Positions 27,819 through 36,339 of a stretch of DNA of 64,000 nt are shown piece after piece. The position numbers and the translations under genes were made by a program. The notes under the pieces were generated by a model, which saw only the letters and a program-made list of their open reading frames with translations, was not told where the DNA came from and did not search any database. This DNA comes from Flavobacteriales bacterium (GTDB lineage: Bacteria > Bacteroidota > Bacteroidia > Flavobacteriales_D > Crocinitomicaceae), in assembly GCA_947497485.1 (NCBI GenBank), contig CANMHB010000015.1, positions 18,997 to 82,996 on the forward strand, written 5' to 3'. The stretch's first letter is position 1. Each line of letters opens with the position of its first letter.

Positions 27819-28115
27819 ATGAAAAAAAACATGAAACTTTTATCCATCGGAATCGCACTTTTACTCCTAGGTTGTCTTGCCGACATGCCTTACGGTTATT
27901 TTCAGTTTGTTCGTTTCGCTTCAGCTGCTTTCTTTTCCTATACGGCCTATCACGAAAATGAAAAAGGAAGCAAAGAATTAGCGGTTGTATTTCTTGTGCT
28001 CGCCATTTTATTTCAACCATTCATCAAAATATCTCTTGGCAGAACGCTTTGGAATATTGTGGATGTCATTGTGGCGTTGGGATTGTTTGGGTATTCGCTT
28101 TACAAAAAGAAATAA
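27819..28115 (+). CDS. small membrane protein (DUF6804-like)
   Basis: From the ATG at 27819 the product is 98 residues with three to four hydrophobic segments. Phrases such as PYGYFQFVRF, SYTAYHEN, VFLVLAILFQPFIKISLGR.LWNIVDV and a short KKK tail resemble a family of small bacterial membrane proteins (DUF6804-like, by memory only). A second ATG at 27831 is possible. It is divergent from the sigma factor gene across 183 bases. Confidence 0.6.
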   Translation: MKKNMKLLSIGIALLLLGCLADMPYGYFQFVRFASAAFFSYTAYHENEKGSKELAVVFLVLAILFQPFIKISLGRTLWNIVDVIVALGLFGYSLYKKK

Positions 28116-28233
28116 TCCTAATATCGAAATCACTCAAATTCCTTTTTTTTCTAAATTGAAATTTAAACTTCAAAAACTTTTTGTTGTTTCGAGGTAATAT
28201 CTAGACACGAACTTTCTTAATGCTTAAAGTAAT

Positions 28234-28941
28234 CTAAATAGCTAGTTTCAATTTTAATATTACATATGATATATAAACAGAAAGAGCGAGTAAACCGGGA
28301 ATTACTCCAATTGCAGGTCCTAAAAACAAAGCTCCCGTTTCCATCATATCATCACTAATAACATTTAATGATGTTAGGATTGTAACAATAACCAAAGTAA
28401 ATAACCAAACTATTATCCATGCAAGAATAATAAAGCCAATTATCGACCAAAAATCAGGTTTTAGATCAATATTAGTACCATTGATTTCTTGAACGTAACG
28501 AAGGGAGCTTCCAGCAATTCTATGAAAAATTACCATTCCAATAATAAAAATTGAAACTCCAGGTGTATTAGTAGCCATTTGCCCAATTACTGGTATAAAT
28601 GCAATTAACATAAGGATAACAAATCCAAAAAATCCAGCTTTGACAATTCTCCACCATTCATCAGATAAATATGTAAGCGGAGTTAATTCGTCTCCACCCA
28701 TAAATAGTGGTAATAAAAACACAACCAACATAGAAATGAAAAAGACCTGTAATAATGAGGGTAAAATTGCTCCTCCAACACATCCTAATACTACTGTCTT
28801 TTGATTTTCCATTGTCTTGGATAACCCAAAACCTAAAAGTAAAAATGTTATAATGAAAATTGCAGAAAATATTATAGAGGCAACCCAAAATTGCCAGTGT
28901 CCAAGTATTTCCAAACCTGTTTTAATTGCTTCCCAAATCAT
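28234..28941 (-). CDS. polytopic membrane protein of unknown function
   Basis: The 235-residue product has about six membrane segments (for example FWVASIIFSAIFIITFLLLGFG, LQVFFISMLVVFLLPLFMGG, WSIIGFIILAWIIVWLFTL). A short polar loop follows the fourth (RYVQEINGTNIDLKPD). I do not recognise a family. It stands alone; about 190 bases upstream hold a copy of a dispersed intergenic repeat. Confidence 0.55.
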   Translation of the reverse strand: MIWEAIKTGLEILGHWQFWVASIIFSAIFIITFLLLGFGLSKTMENQKTVVLGCVGGAILPSLLQVFFISMLVVFLLPLFMGGDELTPLTYLSDEWWRIVKAGFFGFVILMLIAFIPVIGQMATNTPGVSIFIIGMVIFHRIAGSSLRYVQEINGTNIDLKPDFWSIIGFIILAWIIVWLFTLVIVTILTSLNVISDDMMETGALFLGPAIGVIPGLLALSVYISYVILKLKLAI

Positions 28942-28984
28942 ATTTTTTAAATATTATTTCTGTTTAATTTAAATTTCATCAAAC

Positions 28985-29051
28985 TAAAGTGGAATTTTCC
29001 TTAGTTGGAGTTTCGTGTTGATTCAAAATTATTTATTTTTCTTTGATTTTC
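28985..29051 (+). repeat. dispersed intergenic repeat, copy 1
   Basis: The bases from AAAGTGGAATTTTCCTTAGTT to CTTTGATTTTCA recur in diverged form at 61163-61228, in the same order (GTG.A.TTTTC..TAGTTG, then TCAAAA.TATTTATTTT.TTTGATTTTCA). The first 21 bases also occur with one mismatch, inverted, at 23391-23411. It lies between two genes for membrane proteins and has no reading frame. Confidence 0.5.
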
Positions 29052-29127
29052 ATAGGGATTTAGTTTCACTAGGAGTGAAGTCAACATTCAAATCGCTATT
29101 TTCAGGGTACACTTAATCAGAATATTG

Positions 29128-29445
29128 TCATTTTTTTACAAATCCGTTTAAAACTAAAAGCACTCCAAATGTTAAAGTTGACGCGATTGTTGCTGCTTGG
29201 AAATTAAACTGAAAATCTGAATTTACACTATATCCATCACTTTTAATTTTAATAACGTCTTGTCTTGGTATAAGTTCTCCAGCTTCAAATCGCCCATAAG
29301 AACTACTGTAACCAGAAATGAATTCTTCAGCAAAATATTTTTTCTCTCCTGAAATATAGCCAATAGTTGTCCCAAGAATTAAAGCGATACCTATCGCAAA
29401 GGTAATTCGATTAGTTTTGGAACTTAAGTCAAGTTTATATTTCAT
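29128..29445 (-). CDS. small two-helix membrane protein
   Basis: The 105-residue product has a membrane helix at about 14-33 (ITFAIGIALILGTTIGYIS). A polar, probably periplasmic loop with SGYSSSYGRFEAGELIPR follows, then a second helix near the C-terminus (TIASTLTFGVLLVLNGFV). No family is recognised. It is a single gene; the 214 bases upstream hold nothing I can identify. Confidence 0.5.
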   Translation of the reverse strand: MKYKLDLSSKTNRITFAIGIALILGTTIGYISGEKKYFAEEFISGYSSSYGRFEAGELIPRQDVIKIKSDGYSVNSDFQFNFQAATIASTLTFGVLLVLNGFVKK

Positions 29446-29659
29446 TTTATACCTTTAATTGTGTTATAAATTTAAGAATAATTATTGTGAAAATGTTGCC
29501 TTTTATAGTGACATTTCAAAACATTTTATTTGCATTCTATCTTCAAGTAATATAGGTTGTCGATTGTAAATCGTCAGAATAAATTGAGCCGATAATATGT
29601 GTAAAGTTAGTTGGGGCGTAATTTGAGTTGTATAGTGTTCTAAACTAATGAACTCATGA

Positions 29660-29848
29660 CTATTCATGTGAATCATCCGAGCTTATTCCAGATAATATCT
29701 CGTCCATTTCTCTCGCTTCCTCATCTGAAACCTCTCTGCCAAAAGCCCGCTCTAGGCTCATCTTGAATAGATCCTGATACTCAGGTTTAATCTTTGATTC
29801 CTCAGGTTGATTTTTTGGTTGTGTGACTTTCTTCTTTGATTTTTTCAT
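29660..29848 (-). CDS. small charged hypothetical protein
   Basis: This 62-residue soluble protein has a very basic N-terminus (KKSKKKVTQPKNQ) and an acidic C-terminus (DEEAREMDEILSGISSDD), which suggests one helix with opposite charge at its ends. It is not recognised. It lies 68 bases before the stop of the secreted transglutaminase gene's downstream end, on the same strand, and could be the distal gene of that operon. Confidence 0.45.
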   Translation of the reverse strand: MKKSKKKVTQPKNQPEESKIKPEYQDLFKMSLERAFGREVSDEEAREMDEILSGISSDDSHE

Positions 29849-29916
29849 AGTAAAGTTTTAGAATAATTTTTGTTTCATAATGAATCAATTTCGAATGTCT
29901 TAAAATATTTTAAGAC

Positions 29917-30930
29917 TTATCGCACCTCATACACCAACACCGCATAATGTCCTTCAAGGGTTTCCACATTGATGTGGATTTCACCATAATTGTAGGGAAT
30001 GAAATTCAAAACATATATGTTGTCTTTTTTCTCAAATGGAATCCATTCGTCGAGTTCATTGACTAGATGAAAGTGTAAGTCTTCACTGGATTTAATTTCA
30101 AAGGTCACGCGTGCTTTTTGTTTTAATGTTCGCGTTTTAGGTGCGTTGACAATCTGAAAGGTGGGTGAAACCGCATGTATTTCTGGCAAGTTAAATACCT
30201 TTTTCGTTTTGACCTGCGCTAATAGTTCATCAGCAGAAAGGAATCCATATTGAAAGACTTTCGGTTGGAAATCCGGAAGGCGTTCAAATTCGGTCAAACT
30301 GATGTTTTGTGGAAGGAAGTTTTCGTATGGAATCTCTGCCAAGTGCGTGAAAACGGAATGTTTCGGGTCGACATTGAACCACTGTTCGTCGAACTTTTTG
30401 GTGGACTTCATCCGTCCTCGGCTGTCCTCTGATCCGCCTCCTTGTCCCCAAGTTGCATCGTAAATTTTCCAAGCGCCATCGATTTTAACGGCGTTCCACG
30501 CATGATTCGAATCATCAAATGAATCGCCTTCTGAATAGCTATAACCTTTGGCGTATCCGGTGATGGTTACTGCTTCAATTCCTGTTTTAACAGCGATTGC
30601 GGTAAACAAATCCGCGAATCCTGCGCAGACTGCAATACGCGTTTTAAGCACGTTTTCCGCTGAATTGTCGCCATAATTTCCTGAATTGTAACCAGCGTCG
30701 TTGTAGGAAATGTTGTCCGTCATCCAAACATATACTGCGCGTGCTTTTTCGAGGTCGGTGCGTGCGGAGCGATTGATGTAATACGCGATATCAGCGATGC
30801 TACGCTCCGAAGCCGCTGGACAATTACGCATGTAGGCATCAATCACATTGAAAGGGGAGCGTACTGTTTGACATTGTGCGGCATTGACCAGGCTAGGCGC
30901 AACGAGAAGTACGAGGAGTAGGAATTTCAT
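29917..30930 (-). CDS. secreted transglutaminase-like protein
   Basis: From the ATG at 30930 the product is 337 residues. A signal peptide (FLLLVLLVAPSLVNA) leads to a transglutaminase-like core with the full triad: Cys102 in IAVCAGFADLF, His143 in SNHAWNAVKIDG and Asp158 in KIYDATWG. A C-terminal beta-rich region of about 150 residues follows. These enzymes act outside the cytosol as peptidases or cross-linkers of unknown substrate. It is the last well-defined gene of the sigma-54-linked operon, 59 bases after the previous stop. Confidence 0.75.
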   Translation of the reverse strand: MKFLLLVLLVAPSLVNAAQCQTVRSPFNVIDAYMRNCPAASERSIADIAYYINRSARTDLEKARAVYVWMTDNISYNDAGYNSGNYGDNSAENVLKTRIAVCAGFADLFTAIAVKTGIEAVTITGYAKGYSYSEGDSFDDSNHAWNAVKIDGAWKIYDATWGQGGGSEDSRGRMKSTKKFDEQWFNVDPKHSVFTHLAEIPYENFLPQNISLTEFERLPDFQPKVFQYGFLSADELLAQVKTKKVFNLPEIHAVSPTFQIVNAPKTRTLKQKARVTFEIKSSEDLHFHLVNELDEWIPFEKKDNIYVLNFIPYNYGEIHINVETLEGHYAVLVYEVR

Positions 30931-30989
30931 AGGCGTCTTTTTAAGTAGAATGAAAAAGTGAGAATTGGTAACAGAGTTGGTTGGGGAAA

Positions 30990-31655
30990 TCATTTCCCCT
31001 CCGTTTTTTCTCCCCGATTTTTCTGTATGTTCAATAATTCACCAATAATGATTGCAGGTTCTTCACGTTCTTGCAAATATTTCTCGAAAGCCCAATGGAC
31101 ATCCCTTGTGATGTAAAAATGTCGACTTAAGTGTTCTTCTATTTTTTCCGGATAAATGGCATAAAAAGAAATATCGTTTAAATAACTAAAAGTAACCGTG
31201 CGATGATGAACATTAACAACTACTTTTCCAAAAGTCAATAAATTGTTGAAATGTGCTGCTAAAACGAACAAATCGGTTGTCATTTCAACTGGAAAAGCCT
31301 GTATCACATTTACGTCAAAATGCAACTCGTTATCGTGTAACAAATAACGGTAAAATCCATCCTTGTTTTCGGCAATTGTGAACGTCGATTCCACATATTT
31401 CTCTGTTTCGTAAACGCCATGTCGCCACGAATTTACTTTGTGTAACTGAATGAGTTCGTCCCAGACAAACTTTTCTTGTTTATTCGGTTTGCGAAAGAAA
31501 GCACTAAGTTTCTTAAAAAAGATCTTCAGTTTATTTAGGGAGGGAGCTTCTTTTTTCATTTCGTCTGTTTTGTTCTTTTTTGGGTTAAATACGCTGTTGA
31601 TCCAAATGGCGATAATTGTTAGAGGAATGATCGCATCTAAAATAGTACTATCCAT
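30990..31655 (-). CDS. membrane-anchored hypothetical protein
   Basis: The 221-residue product has one N-terminal membrane helix (about 4-20, TILDAIIPLTIIAIWIN). A basic linker follows, then a soluble domain of about 150 residues with mixed strands and helices (WDELIQLHKVNSWRHGVYE...). I do not recognise it. It starts 3 bases after the stop of the HAD-type gene and belongs to the 34498-29917 operon. Confidence 0.55.
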   Translation of the reverse strand: MDSTILDAIIPLTIIAIWINSVFNPKKNKTDEMKKEAPSLNKLKIFFKKLSAFFRKPNKQEKFVWDELIQLHKVNSWRHGVYETEKYVESTFTIAENKDGFYRYLLHDNELHFDVNVIQAFPVEMTTDLFVLAAHFNNLLTFGKVVVNVHHRTVTFSYLNDISFYAIYPEKIEEHLSRHFYITRDVHWAFEKYLQEREEPAIIIGELLNIQKNRGEKTEGK

Positions 31656-31658
31656 AAT

Positions 31659-32084
31659 TTATGTATTTTCATGATTGACATTCTGGATTATCCCCGCTTC
31701 CTCCAATTTTTTCTCTAATTCAATCCAATCAACCATCATTCCGTGCTCCAAAACGATGTTGCGTCTCATGGGAATCCCTGTTGCAATATCATCAATGTAC
31801 AATTGATTACTTTCCTTCGCTACATCTAAATCAAAGGACTGTGGTTCTAATTTTTGAGGAAGAAATTTTTCAATCGGCTGTTGGATTTCATCAAACGAGC
31901 GAATAAATTCCAAAGCTTCGTGTACATGTTGAACGTCGATATCCGCGCGATAGGTGTTGAGTACGATTTCGTGTCCTGCAGCTTGAAGGCGTGCAATGAC
32001 CTTGATCGCATGTGGATTCTCCTCACCAATTTCCGGGAAATAATGCTCGACAACTGTTCCGTCGAAGTCAAGGTAGATTTTCAT
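31659..32084 (-). CDS. small HAD-superfamily hydrolase
   Basis: The 141-residue protein starts with the HAD motif I as YLDFDGTVVEHYFP (nucleophile Asp6, acid Asp8). Motif II follows in IVLNTYRAD (Thr in the middle) and a late YIDD matches motif IV. There is no large cap, so it is a minimal phosphatase-like enzyme. The substrate is unknown; the size is like that of small nucleotidase or polynucleotide phosphatase domains. It follows the zinc-ribbon gene after 9 bases in the sigma-54-linked operon. Confidence 0.7.
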   Translation of the reverse strand: MKIYLDFDGTVVEHYFPEIGEENPHAIKVIARLQAAGHEIVLNTYRADIDVQHVHEALEFIRSFDEIQQPIEKFLPQKLEPQSFDLDVAKESNQLYIDDIATGIPMRRNIVLEHGMMVDWIELEKKLEEAGIIQNVNHENT

Positions 32085-32093
32085 GTGTTAAAA

Positions 32094-32780
32094 TTAAGGA
32101 ACATCCAACACAAACACTTCCCGATTACCTGCCTCACTGAGTTCTTTCATTTTCTTGGAAATGACACCCCACAATGGATCATTCAGCGTTGGTTCAAGCA
32201 ACTCCAAACTACGTTCAAATCTTCCTGCGAAGCGATTTAGTTCGGCGCGGAATAAATGACCGTTTTCATCCTCCTTTATCAAGTTTAAGATGGCATCTAT
32301 GTTCTCCAAGTAATCCAAGTCTTCGTTTAGTACTTCACGTGTTAAAGTTCCATCTTCCAACTGCTTGTGGTAAGCCCACAACAATCGATAGCGCAAGTAT
32401 CGTTCGTCATCGTCATCCCTTTGGACATTCATAAATAACGCGTCTTTGATGTCTTCACGGTCTAGTTCCTTGGCTGGATCTAGTTCAAGCTGATCTCCAA
32501 AAGCTGGATTTTTGACTTCGCTAGGCGTGAAATCGTCGTCGTAAAAATGAGCAATCTGTGGCATAATTGCTCCTTCGACTTGCGTTGTTTCGTCCAGCCA
32601 AAAGGTGCATTCACAGCGTTCACATTTAGTAATGCGTGGATAGGATGGCATCATCGGTGCATCGACACGCATGTCGGAATAATGTGTGGCGCCGAAAGTA
32701 TTTCCGCTTGCTAAACTGCGTTTGGTGACGCGGTATTGGCAATCGGGACAAGCGTAAACGTATGTAGGTCCTGGCATCAT
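32094..32780 (-). CDS. zinc-ribbon protein of unknown function
   Basis: The 228-residue product carries two cysteine pairs, CPDC at 11-14 and CERC at 53-56 (plus Cys58), which should form one zinc ribbon. An acidic region and a helical C-terminal half follow (LRYRLLWAYHKQLEDG, FAGRFERSLELLEP). It is soluble. I do not recognise a family. Two consecutive Met codons open the frame; either may be used. It is 30 bases downstream of the gene at 32811. Confidence 0.6.
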   Translation of the reverse strand: MMPGPTYVYACPDCQYRVTKRSLASGNTFGATHYSDMRVDAPMMPSYPRITKCERCECTFWLDETTQVEGAIMPQIAHFYDDDFTPSEVKNPAFGDQLELDPAKELDREDIKDALFMNVQRDDDDERYLRYRLLWAYHKQLEDGTLTREVLNEDLDYLENIDAILNLIKEDENGHLFRAELNRFAGRFERSLELLEPTLNDPLWGVISKKMKELSEAGNREVFVLDVP

Positions 32781-32810
32781 GGTGTGTAGATTTACAGTTG
32801 AATAAAATGA

Positions 32811-33218
32811 TTAATAGCTCATGGCAATCATGCTCGAACGACTGACAATCAAGCAGGCTGCTTCTCCTTGGTAAACGCAAGCGGAAAGTCCTTTGAGGTA
32901 GTGCTTCGTTGGATGGTAATGTTCCCGTTCCAAGGCCGATTTGATGTCCATTGTTTCTTTGGCTTTGAAACGAAGAAAACGCTTGTTTACATTCTCGGAA
33001 GCCACATGGATTTCATAGGTTCCTTCCTTTAAGGAAAGGGTCCAGCGGTCGATTTTTATGAACGAGGGACTGTAACGCGAAAAATAGGTGTAGGGCTCAT
33101 CGTTTCCGTCAATGCGGTAATGTTCGAGGCGTCTAAGTTGACTTCCAAACTGTTTTTGCAGATCGGATAACGGAGCGTGAAGTAAATCGTAAAATAAGTG
33201 GTCGCTGAGAATTTTCAT
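32811..33218 (-). CDS. hypothetical protein of the sigma-54-linked operon
   Basis: The 135-residue protein is soluble and basic, with a helical N-terminus (FYDLLHAPLSDLQKQFGSQL) and a beta-rich centre (WTLSLKEGTYEIHVAS). No family is recognised. Its ATG overlaps the upstream TGA (33215-33218) as ATGA, so it is translated together with the NTF2-like protein before it. Confidence 0.55.
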   Translation of the reverse strand: MKILSDHLFYDLLHAPLSDLQKQFGSQLRRLEHYRIDGNDEPYTYFSRYSPSFIKIDRWTLSLKEGTYEIHVASENVNKRFLRFKAKETMDIKSALEREHYHPTKHYLKGLSACVYQGEAACLIVSRSSMIAMSY

Positions 33219-33664
33219 AAGTTATTTCGGTTGAAGGGATTGTAGTTTTTCGGATCCACATACACGCGTTTGGTCAAGTGTCGAAATTTGAACTGCGTTT
33301 TGAAATTCGAGCATTCGAACAAATCGGTGATTTCACCTTTTTCCAAATCGAAGAGTAAATTCATGTAGCGCTTGCTGTTGTTGCCGATAAACATATACCC
33401 GGTTTTTTCTTTGTAGCAATCGCCACAGCGTCCTTCGACTGCGTTGAGAAAGGTGTCGCCGTTGGACTTAAAATCCTCCATCAAGCGCTCGAGTTTCAAA
33501 ATGAATTCATTGCGATTAAAATCCTGGTAGGTGATTTTGTCGTCGAGCAAGGTGTACAGCATGTCGGTGTCCATGCTTTGGATGAAATAACGCGCGGCAT
33601 CCGCAAGGGTGCGCAAGGGTGGGTAGGACTGTTGTTCCTGGGAAACTGTTTTTTGTTCGTTCAT
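33215..33664 (-). CDS. NTF2-like protein
   Basis: The 149-residue product looks like a cone-shaped NTF2/SnoaL-type fold. It opens with helices (ADAARYFIQSMDTDMLYTLLDD). A curved sheet follows, with CGDCYKEKTGYMFIGNN and the strand NLLFDLEKGEITDLFECSNF. The family assignment is by pattern only. The two cysteines (CGDC) could bind metal. Together with the product at 34031 there would be two NTF2-like proteins in one operon. NTF2-like domains often bind small ligands or act as immunity or adaptor modules. Confidence 0.5.
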   Translation of the reverse strand: MNEQKTVSQEQQSYPPLRTLADAARYFIQSMDTDMLYTLLDDKITYQDFNRNEFILKLERLMEDFKSNGDTFLNAVEGRCGDCYKEKTGYMFIGNNSKRYMNLLFDLEKGEITDLFECSNFKTQFKFRHLTKRVYVDPKNYNPFNRNNL

Positions 33665-33674
33665 ATGATCTAGT

Positions 33675-34025
33675 TTAGTGGGAAGATTTTCGTTGAATGA
33701 AGGGCATTAGTTTTGACGGATTTGGAGAGACAATACTGCCGTAAATTCCTTGGAATGCATCCGTTCGACAAATGGAGATTTTCCACTCTTTTCGTTTTGG
33801 AGTAGAATGAATCTTTGTCTTTTCTTGTGTTGAGTTATTGGTGAACACATGGATTTCCCCCAGTCCATAGCCTATATTTTTCAAACGTGACCTTTCAAGT
33901 GAAATGCACAGCAATTCAGGTGAACGTGAAATGGTACTAAAAACCAAATCGATCGACTCATTTTTAAAAAATGAAGTATCTGCTTCCGGATTGACAATGT
34001 GAACAAGTTGGGCTTTAAATGTCAT
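33675..34025 (-). CDS. hypothetical protein of the sigma-54-linked operon
   Basis: This 116-residue soluble protein is basic, with strands such as LVFSTISRSPELLCISLERSR and a polar C-terminus ending QRKSSH. I do not recognise a family. It starts 5 bases after the stop of the first gene of the operon and ends 10 bases before the NTF2-like gene, so it is certainly co-transcribed. Confidence 0.55.
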   Translation of the reverse strand: MTFKAQLVHIVNPEADTSFFKNESIDLVFSTISRSPELLCISLERSRLKNIGYGLGEIHVFTNNSTQEKTKIHSTPKRKEWKISICRTDAFQGIYGSIVSPNPSKLMPFIQRKSSH

Positions 34026-34030
34026 CCGAT

Positions 34031-34498
34031 TTAGTTTTGATTTACCATTGTTTCGATGCTTTTAATCACACGTTTCGGAAAGCGCAAGCGGATGATTTTT
34101 CCGTTTTGAAAGCGAAAAGCGAGTCGGATGACCAATTCATTGAATTCCTTGCGTGGTGCTTCCCCAAATTCGAACTTATCTACGTTGGGATGCGTGAAGG
34201 GGTCCGTTTCCATGAAGCGAAATTCGATCACATGTTCACCTGGAAATTCATCCATGCTATATCCATCTTTGAACTCTGGCCAAAGTCGCTTTCCAATGCT
34301 GTGTTCCGAGAATAAAAATTTGTGGAAATGGGCCAAAGCACGTGTCTTGTTCATCCCCTTAAAAAAGACGCCCTTTGCATCCATCAGCTCCTCCATCTGC
34401 TCAAAATTTCCAGCTAAAAACGAATAGCGAAATTGATTCAAGGCGTGTTCATTCTTCTTCTGTTCATCAAGGGTGATTTTGGACAATTGTTGCAGCAT
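34031..34498 (-). CDS. NTF2-like (SnoaL-type) protein, first gene after the sigma-54 promoter
   Basis: The 155-residue protein has three N-terminal helices (NQFRYSFLAGNFEQMEELMD), then AKGVFFKGMNKTRALAHFHKF and a four-strand sheet ending in LAFRFQNGKIIRLRFPKR. This order is that of SnoaL/NTF2-like folds, which bind small molecules or act as adaptors. It is the first gene of an eight-gene operon. A -24/-12 promoter lies 37 to 51 bases before its ATG. Confidence 0.6.
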   Translation of the reverse strand: MLQQLSKITLDEQKKNEHALNQFRYSFLAGNFEQMEELMDAKGVFFKGMNKTRALAHFHKFLFSEHSIGKRLWPEFKDGYSMDEFPGEHVIEFRFMETDPFTHPNVDKFEFGEAPRKEFNELVIRLAFRFQNGKIIRLRFPKRVIKSIETMVNQN

Positions 34499-34534
34499 GG
34501 GTTCGGGTGTTTTTTGTTTGTTTCACCTCTTTAG

Positions 34535-34549
34535 GCAAAGCATATGCCA
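34535..34549 (-). promoter_or_regulatory. sigma-54 (-24/-12) promoter of the 34498 operon
   Basis: Read on the minus strand the bases are TGGCAT, five others, then TTGC. This matches the sigma-54 consensus TGGCAC-N5-TTGC with one change and exact spacing, including the essential GG and GC. The -12 GC lies 37 bases before the ATG at 34498. The neighbouring regulator gene codes for a sigma-54 activator with an intact GAFTGA motif, which makes the site far more credible. Confidence 0.8.
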
Positions 34550-34586
34550 AGAACTAAACTGCAGTAAAATGGATGAAAATATTCAT

Positions 34587-34619
34587 AAAGGATATCAAAA
34601 TCTGAAAAGGATATCAAAA
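34587..34619. promoter_or_regulatory. direct-repeat upstream activator site
   Basis: AAAGGATATCAAAA occurs at 34587-34600 and again, identical over 14 bases, at 34606-34619, 19 bases apart and centred on GATATC. The pair lies about 40-70 bases upstream of the -24 element of the sigma-54 promoter, where an enhancer-binding activator would sit. A weaker third GATAT follows at 34622. Confidence 0.6.
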
Positions 34620-34706
34620 AGAGATATTAACCTAGTTTATAGGTTTTATTAGGAATTGAACAATCCTACTACTACGAAGGATACGAGAAATCAGATGAAG
34701 AGTAAA

Positions 34707-36137
34707 CTAAAATTTCTCCGCATCCACCCCATACTTCTCCATCTTTGCCACCAAGGTATTGATCGCCCAGCCAATCGCAATTGCGGTTTGACGCTTGTTT
34801 CCCTTGAAGTGTTTCAAGACGCGGATGATGTGTTCCTTTTCGATGTGCTCCATGTTCATCGGTTGGTCGGATGGGGCTTGTTTGAGTCGATTGGGTAGGA
34901 CTTCCGCTGTCACCGTTTCTTCGTTGAAAACGTAGAGTCGTGAGATGATGTTTTCCAACTGGCGGACATTTCCCGGATAGGAGTAATTCAAGAGGATTTC
35001 CAAGGCTTCTTTTTCGAGTTGCAGTTTCTTTGGACGGTGTAATTCCTTCTTTTTCTGCGTGAGAAAATGTTCAATCATTCCTTTGATGTCGGCTTTTCCA
35101 CGTTCGGATAGGGTAGGGAGGTCGAGTTCCACGACGGATAAGCGGTAATAGAGGTCCCAGCGGAATTTCCCTTCCTCGCAGCGTTTTTGTAAGTTTTGGT
35201 TGGTGGCAGCAATCACTCGAACATTCACTTTCTTCGCTTTTCCGCCCAGCGGCATGATTTCCTTCTCCTGTAAGGCGCGCAAGAGCACTTGTTGCATGTA
35301 GGGAGAGATATCACCGATTTCATCGAGGAAAATGGTTCCTTTGTCGGCTAGTTCGAATAATCCAGGGGTGTCTTTGTCTGCTCCCGTGAAGGCGCCTTTT
35401 TTGTAGCCAAATAAGCGGGATTCCAACAAGGTATCGCTAAACGCCGAACAGTTCACCGTCACGTAAGCCTGCTCGTTCCGAATGGAATTCCGGTGGATGT
35501 ACTTCGCTAAATTTTCCTTTCCTGTTCCACTCGCACCTAGGATCAAGACCGTGACACCATCCACATGCGCTACTTTCGCCGCATTTTCGTAAATCTTCTT
35601 GATAGTTGGCGTAATGAAGTAATCATCTCCCGTATTCTTCAGGATTTCCTCCTGATGGTACATCGCCGTCACTGGAAGCGAGGATTTCTCAAACGCGATC
35701 TTAATGAGTTCTGGCTTGTCCTTGGTTTTCGTGTGACGTGCCTCCCGCATCTGGAACAAGGTCGTATCCAAGTTCAGGGACAAATGGCTCAAGTACCAAA
35801 CCACCTGCATGGCTGGACTCCCTGGCGATACGAAAATATCGAGTTTGTCCTCCCGCAATTCAATCAAAAAGGGATTCACCTTTCCCTGAATCTCCCGGTG
35901 ATCAATCGGATCCTGGATTCCCATGTAGCGCAACTCAAAGCTTCGCTCTGGGTAACTTCTCCTAAGAAAATTTACTAATAATTCTGATCGTGTATCATCG
36001 CCGCTCGCAGAAGACAACAAGATATGTCGGTCCGACTTATAAAAGAACTTATGGTAATTCGCTGTTGGCCCCGTTTCCAGCACCTGTCCAGATTCAAAGT
36101 CATTCGTATAGGCAATCCAAGAGATAAGCGTTTTCAT
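34707..36137 (-). CDS. sigma-54-dependent activator with CARF-like N-terminal domain
   Basis: The 476-residue protein has three parts. The N-terminal Rossmann-like domain (about 1-165) carries SPGSPAM (104-110), which resembles the nucleotide-loop signature of CARF domains, as in RtcR. The central AAA+ domain has Walker A GASGTGKE (201-208), GAFTGA (248-253), which touches sigma-54, and Walker B FLDE (270-273). A C-terminal Fis-type helix-turn-helix spans about 446-470. CARF domains sense cyclic oligonucleotides or related ligands, so the protein may switch on the adjacent eight-gene operon on a nucleotide signal. The CARF call is by eye; the rest is firm. Confidence 0.8.
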   Translation of the reverse strand: MKTLISWIAYTNDFESGQVLETGPTANYHKFFYKSDRHILLSSASGDDTRSELLVNFLRRSYPERSFELRYMGIQDPIDHREIQGKVNPFLIELREDKLDIFVSPGSPAMQVVWYLSHLSLNLDTTLFQMREARHTKTKDKPELIKIAFEKSSLPVTAMYHQEEILKNTGDDYFITPTIKKIYENAAKVAHVDGVTVLILGASGTGKENLAKYIHRNSIRNEQAYVTVNCSAFSDTLLESRLFGYKKGAFTGADKDTPGLFELADKGTIFLDEIGDISPYMQQVLLRALQEKEIMPLGGKAKKVNVRVIAATNQNLQKRCEEGKFRWDLYYRLSVVELDLPTLSERGKADIKGMIEHFLTQKKKELHRPKKLQLEKEALEILLNYSYPGNVRQLENIISRLYVFNEETVTAEVLPNRLKQAPSDQPMNMEHIEKEHIIRVLKHFKGNKRQTAIAIGWAINTLVAKMEKYGVDAEKF

Positions 36138-36315
36138 GTGTCAGAAATTGATATACGAATGTACGAAATGAGTGGTTTAAATCGAAGATTGTCGAAAAAT
36201 ATTGTGATTTACAAATTACCCTCAGAATGTGTTTTTATGAAAAAAAACATTAGTTGGTATTGTTTATGTGAATACCTTTTAGAAATGCAAAATGAAGGAA
36301 GAATAGGAATAATCA

Positions 36316-36323
36316 TATATTTG
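36316..36323 (+). promoter_or_regulatory. possible Bacteroidota -7 element
   Basis: TATATTTG matches the TAnnTTTG -7 box typical of Bacteroidota promoters and lies 16 bases before the ATG at 36340. I do not see a good -33 TTG at the usual distance, so this is a weak call. Confidence 0.35.
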
Positions 36324-36339
36324 TTTCAAAATATATCTT

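Noticed and set aside
36255..36275. GGTATT-N9-AATACC dyad upstream of the activator gene
   Set aside because: A single 6-bp dyad without a second copy or a clear promoter context is not enough to call an operator.
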